Origin: Prorocentrum cordatum
Lineage: Eukaryota; Sar; Dinophyceae; Prorocentrales; Prorocentraceae
Assembly (NCBI GenBank): GCA_963575745.1
Contig: CAUYUJ010011558.1
Coordinates: forward strand, 527,780-591,779
DNA length: 64,000 nucleotides
Direction of reading: 5' to 3'
How positions within the stretch are numbered: the first letter of the stretch is position 1; each line of letters opens with the position of its first letter. The position numbers and the translations under genes were made by a program. A model generated the notes under the pieces. It worked only from the letters and a program-made list of their open reading frames with translations, was not told the origin of the DNA and did not search any database. Below, piece after piece: positions 43,028 to 52,509 of this stretch.

Positions 43028-43660
43028 TCCGTGCGCCGGCCGCGTCTTAGCAGAACAGGGAGCAGCAGCACGAGGAGCCGCGCGAGGAGCGGCAGCCTCT
43101 TCCCGCCGCGCCGGGGCGCGCAGGCCTCCCTGGGAGCCCGGACGCCTCGAAGCGCAAGCGCGCGCGCCCAGACCTGCGCTGACCGGCGGCCGGCGGTCAA
43201 GACGCCCCCCCCCCCCCCCCCCGCGGGGGAATCAGGGGCAACGTTTCCAGGCGACTCAATTTTTTCGTTCCAGGCGTTGTCGCTCAATTTCACGCCCTGG
43301 GGCCCCCGATCCGGCTTGAAAAATACCGCAGCGAGATGGGGTCAGGGGGTCTAGGGGTCCGGTCGTGATGTTTGCGATGTCGCAATCTTGCAACGTCGGA
43401 TCTCAGGGTCATGGGGGCTGTCGAGGATGGAGGCTTTCGGGCGTTTCCGTCGGATCTCGGCGGTTTTCCGGCTTCGGGATGAATTCGGCAGCTGCGCCTC
43501 GCCGAGAGCGTTCCAGGGTGCCCGGATCGTGCCGAATGGCCGCAAGAGACCCGAGTTAATTATGACCCGAACACCAAGGGGCAACGTCAGGGAGGGGTAG
43601 GCTCAGAGGGGGACGCATCGACCCCCCATCGCCCCTTCATCGCCGATTGGAGCCCGATAT
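43025..43660. other. No recognisable gene
   Basis: GC-rich sequence including a poly-C run. Frames on both strands show no motif. Confidence 0.4.
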
Positions 43661-43662
43661 CG

Positions 43663-43845
43663 ATATCACAATGGATCTCACAATCGATCTCACGATCGAT
43701 CTCACAATCGATCTGACGATCGATCTCACAATCGATCTCACTATCGATCTCCCAATCGATCTCACATTCAATATCACTATCGATATCAGTACCGGTATCA
43801 CAATGGATCTCACAATCGATCTCACAATCGGTCTCACAATGAACA
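43663..43845. repeat. 12-bp tandem repeat ATCGATCTCACA
   Basis: About fourteen to fifteen units of ATCGATCTCACA, with ATCGATATCA variants in the middle. The central ATCGAT is palindromic. The plus frame reads IDLT repeats and is not credible as a gene. Confidence 0.93.
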
Positions 43846-43972
43846 TCATCATCAACATCAACATCACCAACCACAACATCATCATCATCATCATCATCAT
43901 CATCAGCATCAGCATCACCGTCATCATCATCATCATCATCACCATCATCATCACCATCATCATCACCATCGG
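43846..43972. repeat. (ATC)n microsatellite
   Basis: CATCATCATC with ACC variants. Confidence 0.92.
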
Positions 43973-44145
43973 GACACCGGCGGGACACCGCGGGCCACTG
44001 GACGCCCGGGGCACAATCATTTGGTCCGGCCGCGCCTCAGCCACAGGAGACTTTCCTGACACCGGCGGGACACCGTGGGCCACCGGACGCCCGGGGCACA
44101 ATCATTTGGTCTGGCCGCGCCTCAGCCACAGGAGACTTTCCTCTC
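43973..44145. repeat. Two-copy 85-bp tandem repeat
   Basis: GGGGCACAATCATTTGGTC then CGGCCGCGCCTCAG/TGGCCGCGCCTCAG occurs twice, 85 bp apart, each with CACAGGAGACTTTCCT. Confidence 0.9.
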
Positions 44146-44167
44146 GCCCGCCCACGCAGGTTCGGCT

Positions 44168-44260
44168 CGCCCGCACGCACGGCACGCACGACCACGAAAC
44201 CGAAATCGATTTGCCGGTAGGGGGGCTCTCCGTTCCACTTCGATCTCTCCCCCCAACCTC

Positions 44261-44300
<40 letters not shown>
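44168..44300. repeat. Dispersed repeat D, copy 2, with (AT)n tail
   Basis: TCGCCCGCACGCACGGCACG, CGAAACCGAAATCGATTT and CCCCAACCTCCGATATATAT match 3636-3763. Confidence 0.7.
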
Positions 44301-44303
<3 letters not shown>

Positions 44304-44320
44304 TGTATGTATACATGGAC

Positions 44321-44357
<37 letters not shown>

Positions 44358-44366
44358 TATATATAT

Positions 44367-44397
<31 letters not shown>

Positions 44398-44398
44398 T
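44262..44398. repeat. (AT)n microsatellite
   Basis: About 135 bp of AT with short GTATG/ACATGG interruptions. Ile/Tyr frames on both strands are artefacts. Confidence 0.95.
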
Positions 44399-44424
44399 GA
44401 GCCTCTCCTGGGGCACGGTTCCTC

Positions 44425-44600
44425 ATTAGGAGGTCCCAGGAGGCTCCAGGAGGCCCCAGGAGGCCACGCGAGGCTCCAGGAGGCCTCAGGAGGCCACTCG
44501 AAGCCCCAAGAGGCCCAGGAGGCCCCAAGAGGCTCCTTGAGGCCCCAGGAAGCCCCAGGAGGTTTCAGGAGGCCCCAGGAGGCCCCAGGCTCACGCGCAG
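44425..44600. repeat. CCCCAGGAGGCC-type repeat (block 7)
   Basis: AGGAGGCCCC(A)/AGGAGGCTCC units of about 12 nt. It is related in spirit to the CCCCAAGAGGCC family, with CAGG replacing CAAG. Confidence 0.75.
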
Positions 44601-45139
44601 AGACGCGCTCGTACTACTGAGACTCATTCACACTCCCATTCATTCGCAGTTAGATTCATGACCAGACCGTCACAACTCAAGCCCGCGTATATTCGAAAGC
44701 TCTTGCGCCTAGACACTCACGGCGGACAAGTCCATGCGAATAGATGCACATATGGGGAGGTCCACCCAGTGAACAATTTTCTTGTTTGTCTTGCTAGATG
44801 TCTGTCGAGGTTCGGCGACTGTAGATGGTGAGGTTACGCCGGGGTGCGTGTGCAAAAGAGGTGTGGTTACGCCGGGGTGTAGTTGCGATCGGCGCCTCTA
44901 TAGGGCCTGGGGGGCACGACGCTGTCATCGTCAGGCCGCCTCGTGGCGCGGCGGACAGCTCCGTCGAGGTCCCCTCCCGCGCCCCAGAGTTCCCCCCAAG
45001 GTGCTGGTTACAAAACACTCCCTTTTGAAAGCCACACCCTTCGGAGTCGCCGATGCTTAGTTAGGGAACTCTCTATCAGCTGCGCCTCGTCGAGAGCATT
45101 TTGGGTGGGGGGCATGGATTGTCCCAACCGGCCGCCCGA
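44601..45139. other. No recognisable gene
   Basis: GGTTACGCCGGGGTG occurs twice (about 44833 and 44867). Otherwise featureless. Confidence 0.4.
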
Positions 45140-45310
45140 GGTCTCGAACTTTGGGGATCGAGGCTTTTCTTGGCCTCCTGTGGGTTTCTCGTCGCTGCGG
45201 CTGGGTTCGCCTTGGAATTTTGGCCAGAGAGCACCCCAGGAGAGGCGTGAGGAACAGATTCTTGTATCCCCGAACCCACAGCCCCTCGCGTCGGGACAAA
45301 ATCACGACGG
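45140..45310. repeat. Dispersed repeat G, copy 3
   Basis: CTTGGCCTCCTGTGGG, TCGTCGCTGCGGCTGGG, TTGGCCAGAGAGCACCCCAG and CCTCGCGTCGGGACAAAATC match 36605-36790 in order. Confidence 0.6.
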
Positions 45311-45532
45311 GAGGTTTTCGCGGATGTTCAGCCTTTGGATGCCTTTGCCAGACCCCAGCGCCGTGACCACAATTGCGAGAGATGACAGGGCGGTCCCAGG
45401 AAGATGGTCCAGATTGTGGGGTCCAACTTATGAAGAAAACACGATGTCGGAGGTTTGGGGAGGTTCTAGGATCGATCCGATGATGGAGTGTAGTAAGCAT
45501 AAATGCCGCGCTTCACAGATGGCTCGCCTTCA

Positions 45533-45685
45533 GCGCGTTCGCTTTCGTCGGACGCTGGCGGAGGGCCAGCGGAAGCCGGCGAAAGTAAACCGGCAGCGGG
45601 TCCGCCGGCGGAAGGTCGGCAGAAGGCGGCGAAAGTAAAAGTCAGACGTCCGCATGTTTGGATTCAAGGCTTCCGGAGTCGGCCA
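45533..45685. repeat. Dispersed repeat E, copy 2
   Basis: GCCGGCGGAAGGTCGGC, GGCGGCGAAAGTAAAAGTC and CATGTTTGGATTCAAGGCTT then CC match 22165-22325. Confidence 0.55.
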
Positions 45686-46035
45686 TGTCGCCACCGCATG
45701 GGGGACGGATTTTCTCGGACCCGCGAAGCGGTGTTCCATTCCCTTTGGGCAGGGATATGTCCACATTATGCTCTGCCCCCATGGGGTCTTGGGACATCTG
45801 TTCTCCAGGAGGTTCATGTAAGAGCGTTGTTGTATTCCTCGGCGATGATGGGCCTTACCATGGGAGTGGATGGGGGTGGGCAGTAAAGTCACGTTTCGCG
45901 CCGGCGCAGTCCAGGAATGCTGAGGAAGAACCAAAGGCAACCCGGATAGCAAATATCTATGGGGATGGGCTACGGCAGAGCGCTCATGCCTAAGGGATTT
46001 GCTACGGCAGAGCGCCTCACTCTTCTCCTTCCCCT
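45686..46035. other. No recognisable gene
   Basis: GCTACGGCAGAGCGC is repeated at about 45969 and 46001 just before the duplicated segment. Confidence 0.4.
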
Positions 46036-46167
46036 CTTTTTCCCATCCATCCTGTGGTGTTGGGTCCTCGTTTTGAAGAGACGGTGGCCCGCGTCTCCTC
46101 TTCTCCTCCTCCTCCTCCCCCTCCTCCCCCCTCCTCCCTGCGTTTCACCCACCCAGTACAGCGTTCC

Positions 46168-47548
46168 GTGGCCCCATAGGGAGGTCCACTGAAGGCTCCA
46201 GTGGCTGCGTTCGCATGGCGGCCCCGCCCCATTTCGGCGCACCGCTCACGAGGATCGTGGCCCCATAGGGAGCTCCATCGAAGGCCCCATTGGCAGCGTT
46301 CGCATGGCGGCCCCGCCGCATTTCGGCACACCCCTCACGAGGATTGTGGCCCCATAGGGAGCTCCACCGAAGGCCCCAGTGGCAGCGTTCGCATGGCGGC
46401 CCCGCCCCATTTCGGCACAACCCTCACGAGGATCGTGGCCCCATAGGGAGCTCCATCGAAGGCCCCAGTGGCTGCGTTCGCATGTTGGCCCCGCCCCATT
46501 TTGGCGCACCCCTCACGAGGATCGTGGCCCCATAGGGAGCTCCACCGAAGGCTCCAGTGGCTGCGTTCGCATGGCGGCCCCGCCCCATTTCGGCGCCGTA
46601 GGGAGCTCCACCGAAGGCCCCAGTGGCTGCGTTCGCATGTGGGCCCCGCCCCATTTTGGCGCACCCCTCACCAGGATCGTGGCCCCATAGGGAGCTCCAC
46701 CGAAGGCGCCAGTGGCTGCGTTCGCATGGTGGCCCCGCCCCATTTTGGCGCACCCCTCACGACGATCGTGGCCCCATAAGGGAGCTCCACCGAAGGCCCC
46801 AGTGGCTGCGTTCGCATGGTGGCCCCGCCCCATTTTGGCGCACCCCTCACGAGGATCGTGGCCCCATCGGGAGCTCCACCGAAGGCCCCAGTGGCAGCGT
46901 TCGCATGGCGGCATTTCGGCGGGATCGTCCCCAATACTGGGACTCACGGCACACGAATCGTGGCCCCATAGGGAGCTCCACCGAAGGCCCAGTGGCAGGG
47001 TTCGCATGGCGGCCTCGGGCCATTTCGGCACACCCCTCACGAGGATCGTGGCCCCATAGGGAGCTCCACCGAAGGCCCCAGTGGCAGGGTTCGCATGGCG
47101 GCCTCCGGGCACATCGTGGCCCCATAGGGAGCTCCACCGAAGGCCCAGTGGCACGTTCGCCTTTCGGCACACCCCTCACGAGGATCGTGGCCCCATAGGG
47201 AGCTCCACCGAAGGCCCCAGTGGCAGCGTTCGCATGGCGGCCGGGGCCATTTCGGCACACCCCTCACGAGGATCGTGGCCCCATAAGGGAGCTCCACCGA
47301 AGGCCCCAGTGGCAGCGTTCGCATGGCGGCCCCGCCCCATTTCGGCACACCCCTCACGAGGATCGTGGCCCCATAGGGAGCTCCACCGAAGGCCCCAGTG
47401 GCTGCGTTCGCATGTGGGCCCCGCCCCATTTTGGCGCACCCCTCACGAGGATCGTGGCCCCATAGGGAGCTCCACCGAAGGCTCCAGTGGCTGCGTTCGC
47501 ATGGCGGCCCCGCCTCATTTCGGCGCCGTAGGGAGCTCCACCGAAGGC
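46168..47548. repeat. 89-bp minisatellite array 2 (about 16 units)
   Basis: GTGGCCCCATAGGGAG(G/C)TCC units begin at 46168, 46257, 46346, 46435 and 46524. Shortened units of about 60-80 bp follow, including one with a GGGATCGTCCCCAATACTGG insertion near 46920. The variant TTTCGGCGCCGTAGGGAGCT occurs at about 46588 and 47519, suggesting an internal block duplication. Later units share CCTCGGGCC with array 1. Confidence 0.93.
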
Positions 47549-47720
47549 GCCATGGCAGTCTCCCTCATGGCTCTCAGAACCCTTTCCTGTTTCTGCTCTT
47601 CGGTCAGGGGGGCGCCGTCGTCGTGGTCGTCGGCGCCCGCGAAGACGGCCACAAACGTGCCCCTGAGCATATCGGGCTTCGGCGGGAAGCCGTGGCCACA
47701 TAGGGAGCGCGGGCGAAGAT
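47549..47720 (-). pseudogene. EF-hand-like exon (copy 2, truncated)
   Basis: On the minus strand: CGHGFPPKPDMLRGTFVAVF then AGADDHDDGAPLTEEQKQER and VLRAMRE, after which it jumps directly into a shortened array unit. The LHVDKAEYDAKARLLKQHN part present in copy 1 is lost. The loop keeps Asp and Gly positions (ADDHDDG). A 2-bp length difference upstream of CGHGF shifts the frame relative to copy 1, so at least one copy is not read through that region. Confidence 0.5.
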
Positions 47721-48130
47721 GGCATTCACAATTGCTGTATCCACAATTGCGTATGGTTGGGTCCTTCGCCAGGCTAATTTTCCCCCCCTTTTCTCCTCCT
47801 CCTCTTCCTCTTTCTTCTCTTCGTTTTTCCCGTCATCCCTCCTCATTATCCTTCCCGTCATCGTCGTCGTGTTCCTGCTTCGTTGGGGAAGTCCAGCCGG
47901 ACAAAACAGGATATTTGTCTTGTGCGACTCTTACCAAGAAGCTGTATACACATGACGTGGCCAGCCTGGGCGAAAGCTGGATCCACATGTGGCCGCAAGT
48001 CTTTCCAGGGTGTTGGCCTCGTGTGGCTAAACACGGCAGCCATCCGAACGTGTATCCAGCAGCAGGCCTTCGCATGTTCCGCATGTGATGCCTCAACCGC
48101 GTGTGGTCCCAGCCTCCTGGACTGCTTCAG

Positions 48131-48195
48131 ACACCGAGCTTGAGAGCCTCCACAGTATCCCGATCGTTCACAAGAACGGATTCAGCGTGCTGTTG
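48131..48195 (+). CDS. Candidate small exon, unknown protein
   Basis: CCTCCTGGACTGCTTCAG| precedes and |GTAAGG follows 65 nt whose frame reads TELESLHSIPIVHKNGFSVL L. Both splice sites and the amino-acid mix look real. No family is recognised and no partner exon was found nearby, so it may be chance. Confidence 0.28.
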
Positions 48196-48671
48196 GTAAG
48201 GTCGAGTTAGAATTGGACAGCTTTATCTTCTGGGTTTGTACGCCATTCCGCACGCCCCCCAGTACGCCCCAGTGACGTGGTGCGCACGTTGTTGTGCAGC
48301 GAAGCACTTGGCAACGCAATTTGGAAGAATAGGACGACAGGAGGAGTATGAGGAAGAGGATGGGGAGGACGTTGACGACGACGAAGCCACTTCCCCCCCT
48401 CTGGCCCAGGGACGCCCAGACCTCTCCTGGAATATGAATCCACAACAGAAGTGTAATCAAACTGGTCGTTTCGGCCTGGCCCCGCCCGCTTCGCCCCCTT
48501 TCCTCCTTTTTTCCAACCCTCCTTGGTTGGGTATCTGGTATTCGTTTTGAATAGAGCACTGCGGTCGCGTCTCCTTCTCCTCCTCCCGCCTCCGGCCTCT
48601 CGCCTCCTTTTTGTCTCTTCTCGCATCGTGCGCACCTCTTGTGTATGCATCTTGCCTGCGGTGTTTGTCTC

Positions 48672-49190
48672 CGACCTCGCCGTCACTGGGGGGGGGGCTG
48701 CGATCTGCGAGAATCGCCGCCACTATCGAGGGCTGCTGGTGGGTCCAACAGAGCGAGGCACCGCGCGGATCTGAGCGAGACCTCGCCGTTTTGGGGGGCT
48801 GCGATCTGCGAAACTGTCGCCACTTTCGAGGGCTGGTGGTGGGTCAAGCGGACTGAGTCACCGCGCGGATCTGAGCGAGACCTCGCCGTCCCTGGGGTTC
48901 TGCGATCTGCGAAGTTGTCGCTACTTTCGAGGGCTGGTGGTGGGTCCAGCGGAGTGAGGCATTGCGCGGATCTGAGCGAGACCTCGCCGTCCCTGGGGTG
49001 CTGCGATCTGCGAAGCTGTCGCCACTTGCTTTCGAGGGCTGGTGGTGGGTCCAGCGGAGTGAGGCACGGTGCAGATCTGAACGGGACCTCGCCGTCCTTG
49101 GGTGGCTGCGATCTACGAAATGGTCACCAGCTGAGTGACGCACCGCGCGGATCTGAGCGAGACCTCGCCGTCCCTGGGGGGCTGCGAGCC
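48672..49190. repeat. ~100-bp tandem repeat, six units
   Basis: GACCTCGCCGTC(C)CTGGGG cores lie at 48675, 48781, 48881, 48982, 49086 and 49162, each followed by CTGCGATCTGCGAA, CGCCACTTTCGAGGGCTGGT and GGATCTGAGCGA. The last full interval is shortened to 76 bp. Confidence 0.9.
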
Positions 49191-49780
49191 TCACAAATGC
49201 CGCTCGCAGAATTACATACGCCCATGTCACGTCATCACCTCTGTATAACGTGTCTCAAGCAGCTACTCGTGCCCCGCATTGCGCAGGGGTTGGGTACGTC
49301 GTCAGGGTGATGGTTCTTTCGTTTGTTTCGTAAGTCTTCGCGTGAAGCACCTGCAATGTAATGAGGAGGACGAGGACGACGAGGCGACGAGGGCGAGGAG
49401 GAGGAAGCGCAGGAAAGCGGCAGCGTCTGAAGACACCAATGCCGTCAGGAACCAGGAACCAGGCGGAGGCGGGCACGGAGAGGGTAAAACAACATGAAGT
49501 TGTATTCCCAGCAATTCCCTTCGTTGCGCTTAGTTAGCCGTAGCTATCAACCGCAGGTCCTTGCTTATCCATCGCATGGTGCACGCTCTGCCAGAGCAGA
49601 TCCCAATCTGTATCTGCTTGTCGAGCGCTCTTGGCTATTCCGAGGCATTCCCAGACGTGCCCGGCAGGAATCGTGGTGCTACCAGGGGAGAGGAGGGCCC
49701 AGGGCCGGTAATGGCTGCTATCGCGAAACATGAGTATGTTTTCAGTGCGCTATGCATCTCAGCCTTGAAATCGGAGGACA
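49191..49780. other. No recognisable gene
   Basis: A short AGGACGAGG tract lies at 49360-49420. A minus frame (49534-49731, with WECLGIAKSARQADTDWDLL) and the overlapping plus frame are both protein-like, so neither can be preferred. Confidence 0.3.
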
Positions 49781-49784
49781 GGGG

Positions 49785-50195
49785 ATCAAAGGGGATTGAG
49801 GATCGAGGGGGAGGTTCGAGGAGCGAGGATCGAGATGGAAGGCCAGTGACGGGGATCGGAGATGGAGGGGGAGGCTCGAGGATGTGTGTGAGGATCGAGG
49901 GGGAAGTTCGAGAAGGAGGAGAGAAGGAGGAGAAGGAGGCTCGAAGAGCAGGAGGATGAGGCGGAGGAGGAGGGGAATGAGGAGTTGGAGGAGAAGACGG
50001 AGGAGGAGCACGAGGAGTAGTAGCGAGAAGGAGGAGGATCGAGGAGGAGGATCGAGGAGAGAGGAGGAGGACGAGGAGCATCGAGGAGCATCGAGGAGCA
50101 TCGAGGAGGATCGAGGAGGATCGAGGAGGAGGATTGAGGTGGAGGATTAAGGAGGATCGGACAGGGGGATCGATGAGGAGTAGGAGGAGGATCGA
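49785..50195. repeat. GAGGATCGAGGAGG purine repeat
   Basis: GGATCGAGGAGGA units, most regular at 50070-50130. Long Ser/Pro/Leu minus frames are repeat products. Confidence 0.88.
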
Positions 50196-50879
50196 ATTTT
50201 GAGGGTTTGGGACGTCCTATTTTTTGGCTCGAAGAAAGCTCGGAACGTGCACAACACCGCATAGCGGTAATCGTATATGACGATTGGTGGCGGCGACTGC
50301 GACATCGTTGTTTTTGAGGCCGTTGCCGCAGAACGCAAGCGCCTTCCCGATGAGCGGCAGGGCGCACTCGTCCCATGCCTGCGCGCTGATCGGGCAGGCG
50401 CACTGTGCCGCTCACGGCGGCCCTCGGCCCACCAGACTCACGCACAGCACAGCCTCCCGGGTCACGGCGGCGATGATACCGGGCGAAGCGCCACGCCTCG
50501 GGCTCCTCCTCTCTCCTCTGGCTGGCCAATCTCCTCGTGCAGGCCCTCGCCGGCTCAGCTCCTGAAGCCGACCACGCGGCTCTCCTCGCTGCCTGAGCCA
50601 CCAGTGCGGTACCCCCGCACCTCGCCGCAGGCTCGCACCTTGGATCACCGCCAACATGGCCGTCGCCTCACTTCTCCTCCCGCCCAACGGCCCTGAGCGT
50701 AGACGCGCACACCAGGTGACCCACCGACTCACTGAGTACGACACTCCTCCCGTCGAGTTTCCTCCTCGTGCCTCACGCCTCACGCGCTCTCCTCGACCGT
50801 CGAGGCCTCGGAAGCTCGGGTCCGTGGAGCCAACCCCACGGCCAATGCCGACCCCAACTCAGGCAAGCCCTTTCGGTTA
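50196..50879. other. No recognisable gene
   Basis: GC-rich sequence downstream (on the minus strand) of the recombinase relic. It may include its 3' end or UTR. Confidence 0.35.
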
Positions 50880-52230
50880 GGCACGGGTTCCTACCGCTTC
50901 CTTGCCCGAGCAGCTTCGCCATGGACGCCGAGCCACCGTCTGGCGCCGGGTCCCGCCAGCGCGCCGCGGCTCCTCGGGGCTTCCCCCGGTGCTGGCTCCC
51001 CTCCTGCGCCACGCCGTAGTCCACGAGCAGGGTGGATACCGACTTGGCCATGGCCGCCGTGACACCCTGGGACTGCGCCACCGCTCCACTGGCTCCACCT
51101 CTTTTCCACCTCGGTGTCCCCGCAATGGTGGTACAGGGCCGTGGCCCCCCCAATCCTCAGGGAGTGGAGCCGAACTGGGATGCAGGGTAGCCCTCTGCTG
51201 TCGCCGCACGCTGCAACTCCTCCTGAACCCTCTGCCGCAACACTGGGCTGCTATCCGCCCACCGCGCGAGCGGAAGGTACGCCTCCGAGCCGCCTCCCAT
51301 CCTCGCCGGGAAGTGCTTCTGGTACTGCTCCGTTGCCCACACTACAAAGATCTCGCCCCCCCGCCCGGTGGCCGTGCCTGCACCGACTTGGTCTGCTCGC
51401 CTTGAACCGCAGGACCACCTCGTCGGCCGAGGCGAGATGGTACGTCGGGATTGGCCTGCACGTCCAGGCCAGTCAAGACCTTGCAGTGATCCCAGTACCC
51501 GGCATGAGCGTGCTCGCAGATCCACATGAGGAAGGAGAAGGCCGTCATGATCAGGCAGCAGAGCACAGCTCCGTCCGGGTCCGAGTGAGGATTCAGCCGC
51601 ACCCAGATGTTCTCGAGCATACGGACAGTGACCAGCAGTTTCCTCGCTCCCGTACCTGGCAGCCTCTCGATACCGTTGAGCGCCACCCGCAACCTCGGCT
51701 TGCCCACCAGCAGGTCCGGCTCACCGCACGCCCAACCGTTTGGAGCGGATAGTGCCGTGCGCCTTGTGGAGTATGCTCCACAGGTGAACCACGAACAGCA
51801 GCAGATCTTCCTCCTCCTCGCGTTCCTCCTCCTTGGTCTGGCCGTCTAGGATTGGTCTCTTCCCGCGAATGCGGAAGAAGACGTTCCACTGTTGCCAGTC
51901 AATTTTGTAGCTGCTCTTGGTGCCTTTGGTCGCTGAGGCCAGTACCGTTCGGTGGGTCACATCCTTCAGCTCCTCGACGTACTTGGAGTGCCCCAGCGCC
52001 CCAAGTCGCCTCGAATCCTTTGTCGCCTTCTGGATATGCTTGGCCAGCGTGAAGCTCCGCTGCTTGCTGCTGACCGCACGCAGGTTCTCGTCCACCGCCG
52101 TCGGGCCGATCTTCACGTCGGCCAGGTCCCGCGCTGCGGGCTCCTCCGTAGCCTGTTGCGCCTGCCTTTTCTGGAGGGCCACCAAGGACGCGTCACCCTC
52201 CGGGCCCACCGCTCCGATGTACTTCCGCAA
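50880..52230 (-). pseudogene. Decayed tyrosine recombinase (Crypton/DIRS-like)
   Basis: The first frame (52230-51721) has the helical core-binding part, with TKSSYKIDWQQWNVFFRIRG and LLLFVVHLWSILHKAHGTIR, and stops by frameshift. The next frame resumes with KPRLRVALNGIERLPGTGAR and KLLVTVRMLENIW, the GRPRL..AL.G..R..G..RKLPVT pattern typical of eukaryotic mobile-element tyrosine recombinases, then a hydrophobic CCLIMTAFSFLMW stretch. A third frame has EAYLPLARWADSSPVLRQRV and AATAEGYPASQFGS. Just after this the DNA still encodes a SLR.GG segment and RWSQWSGGAV, the His-x-x-Arg and Trp regions of the catalytic domain. At least two or three frameshifts make it inactive. No adjacent RT was recognised, so Crypton and DIRS cannot be separated. 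Confidence 0.68.
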
Positions 52231-52328
52231 TTCCGCAGCTTCACCCTCTCAGTGCTGGGCCAGCCGCCGCACTCCCCGATGCCTCCTCTTCGCCCAGATT
52301 CGGGAACCTCGACGTCAGCCACCTCGTG

Positions 52329-52505
52329 TCGGCGGCGAGCGAGGGGGGCGGGGGAAAGGAGAAGGAGAAGGCCTTCTCGGAGGGCGGCGGGACTTCTCGG
52401 AAGCCCTCGCGCCTTTGAGAAGCTTTCAGTGTCATCGGGGAGTGCTCAGAACGCTTCTCACAGGGCCTGGGGACTTCCTAGCCTTCTGAGAAGGCTCGCC
52501 GCCGA
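52329..52505. mobile_element. Family-B TIR element, copy 3
   Basis: TCGGCGGCGAGCGAGGGGGG at the left, and GCCTTCTGAGAAGGCTCGCC then GCCGA at the right. The right arm has lost the poly-C part, so only about 12 bp of outer TIR remain. It lies about 100 bp upstream (on the minus strand) of the recombinase relic. TCGTG and TCGTA flank it, a possible imperfect target duplication. Confidence 0.68.
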
Positions 52506-52509
52506 TCGT

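Larger units (their letters stand above)
46040..47785. repeat. Duplicated segment (copy 2): leader, 89-bp array, EF-hand exon
   Basis: This is the same succession as 19800-21300, from TGGTGTTGGGTCCTCGTTTTG through the pyrimidine tract to TGGTTGGGTCCTTCGCCAGG. It is longer because the array holds more units. Confidence 0.85.

Noticed and set aside
43647-44378. 243-codon frame with IDLT repeats
   Set aside because: It is produced by a 12-bp satellite followed by ATC and AT microsatellites.
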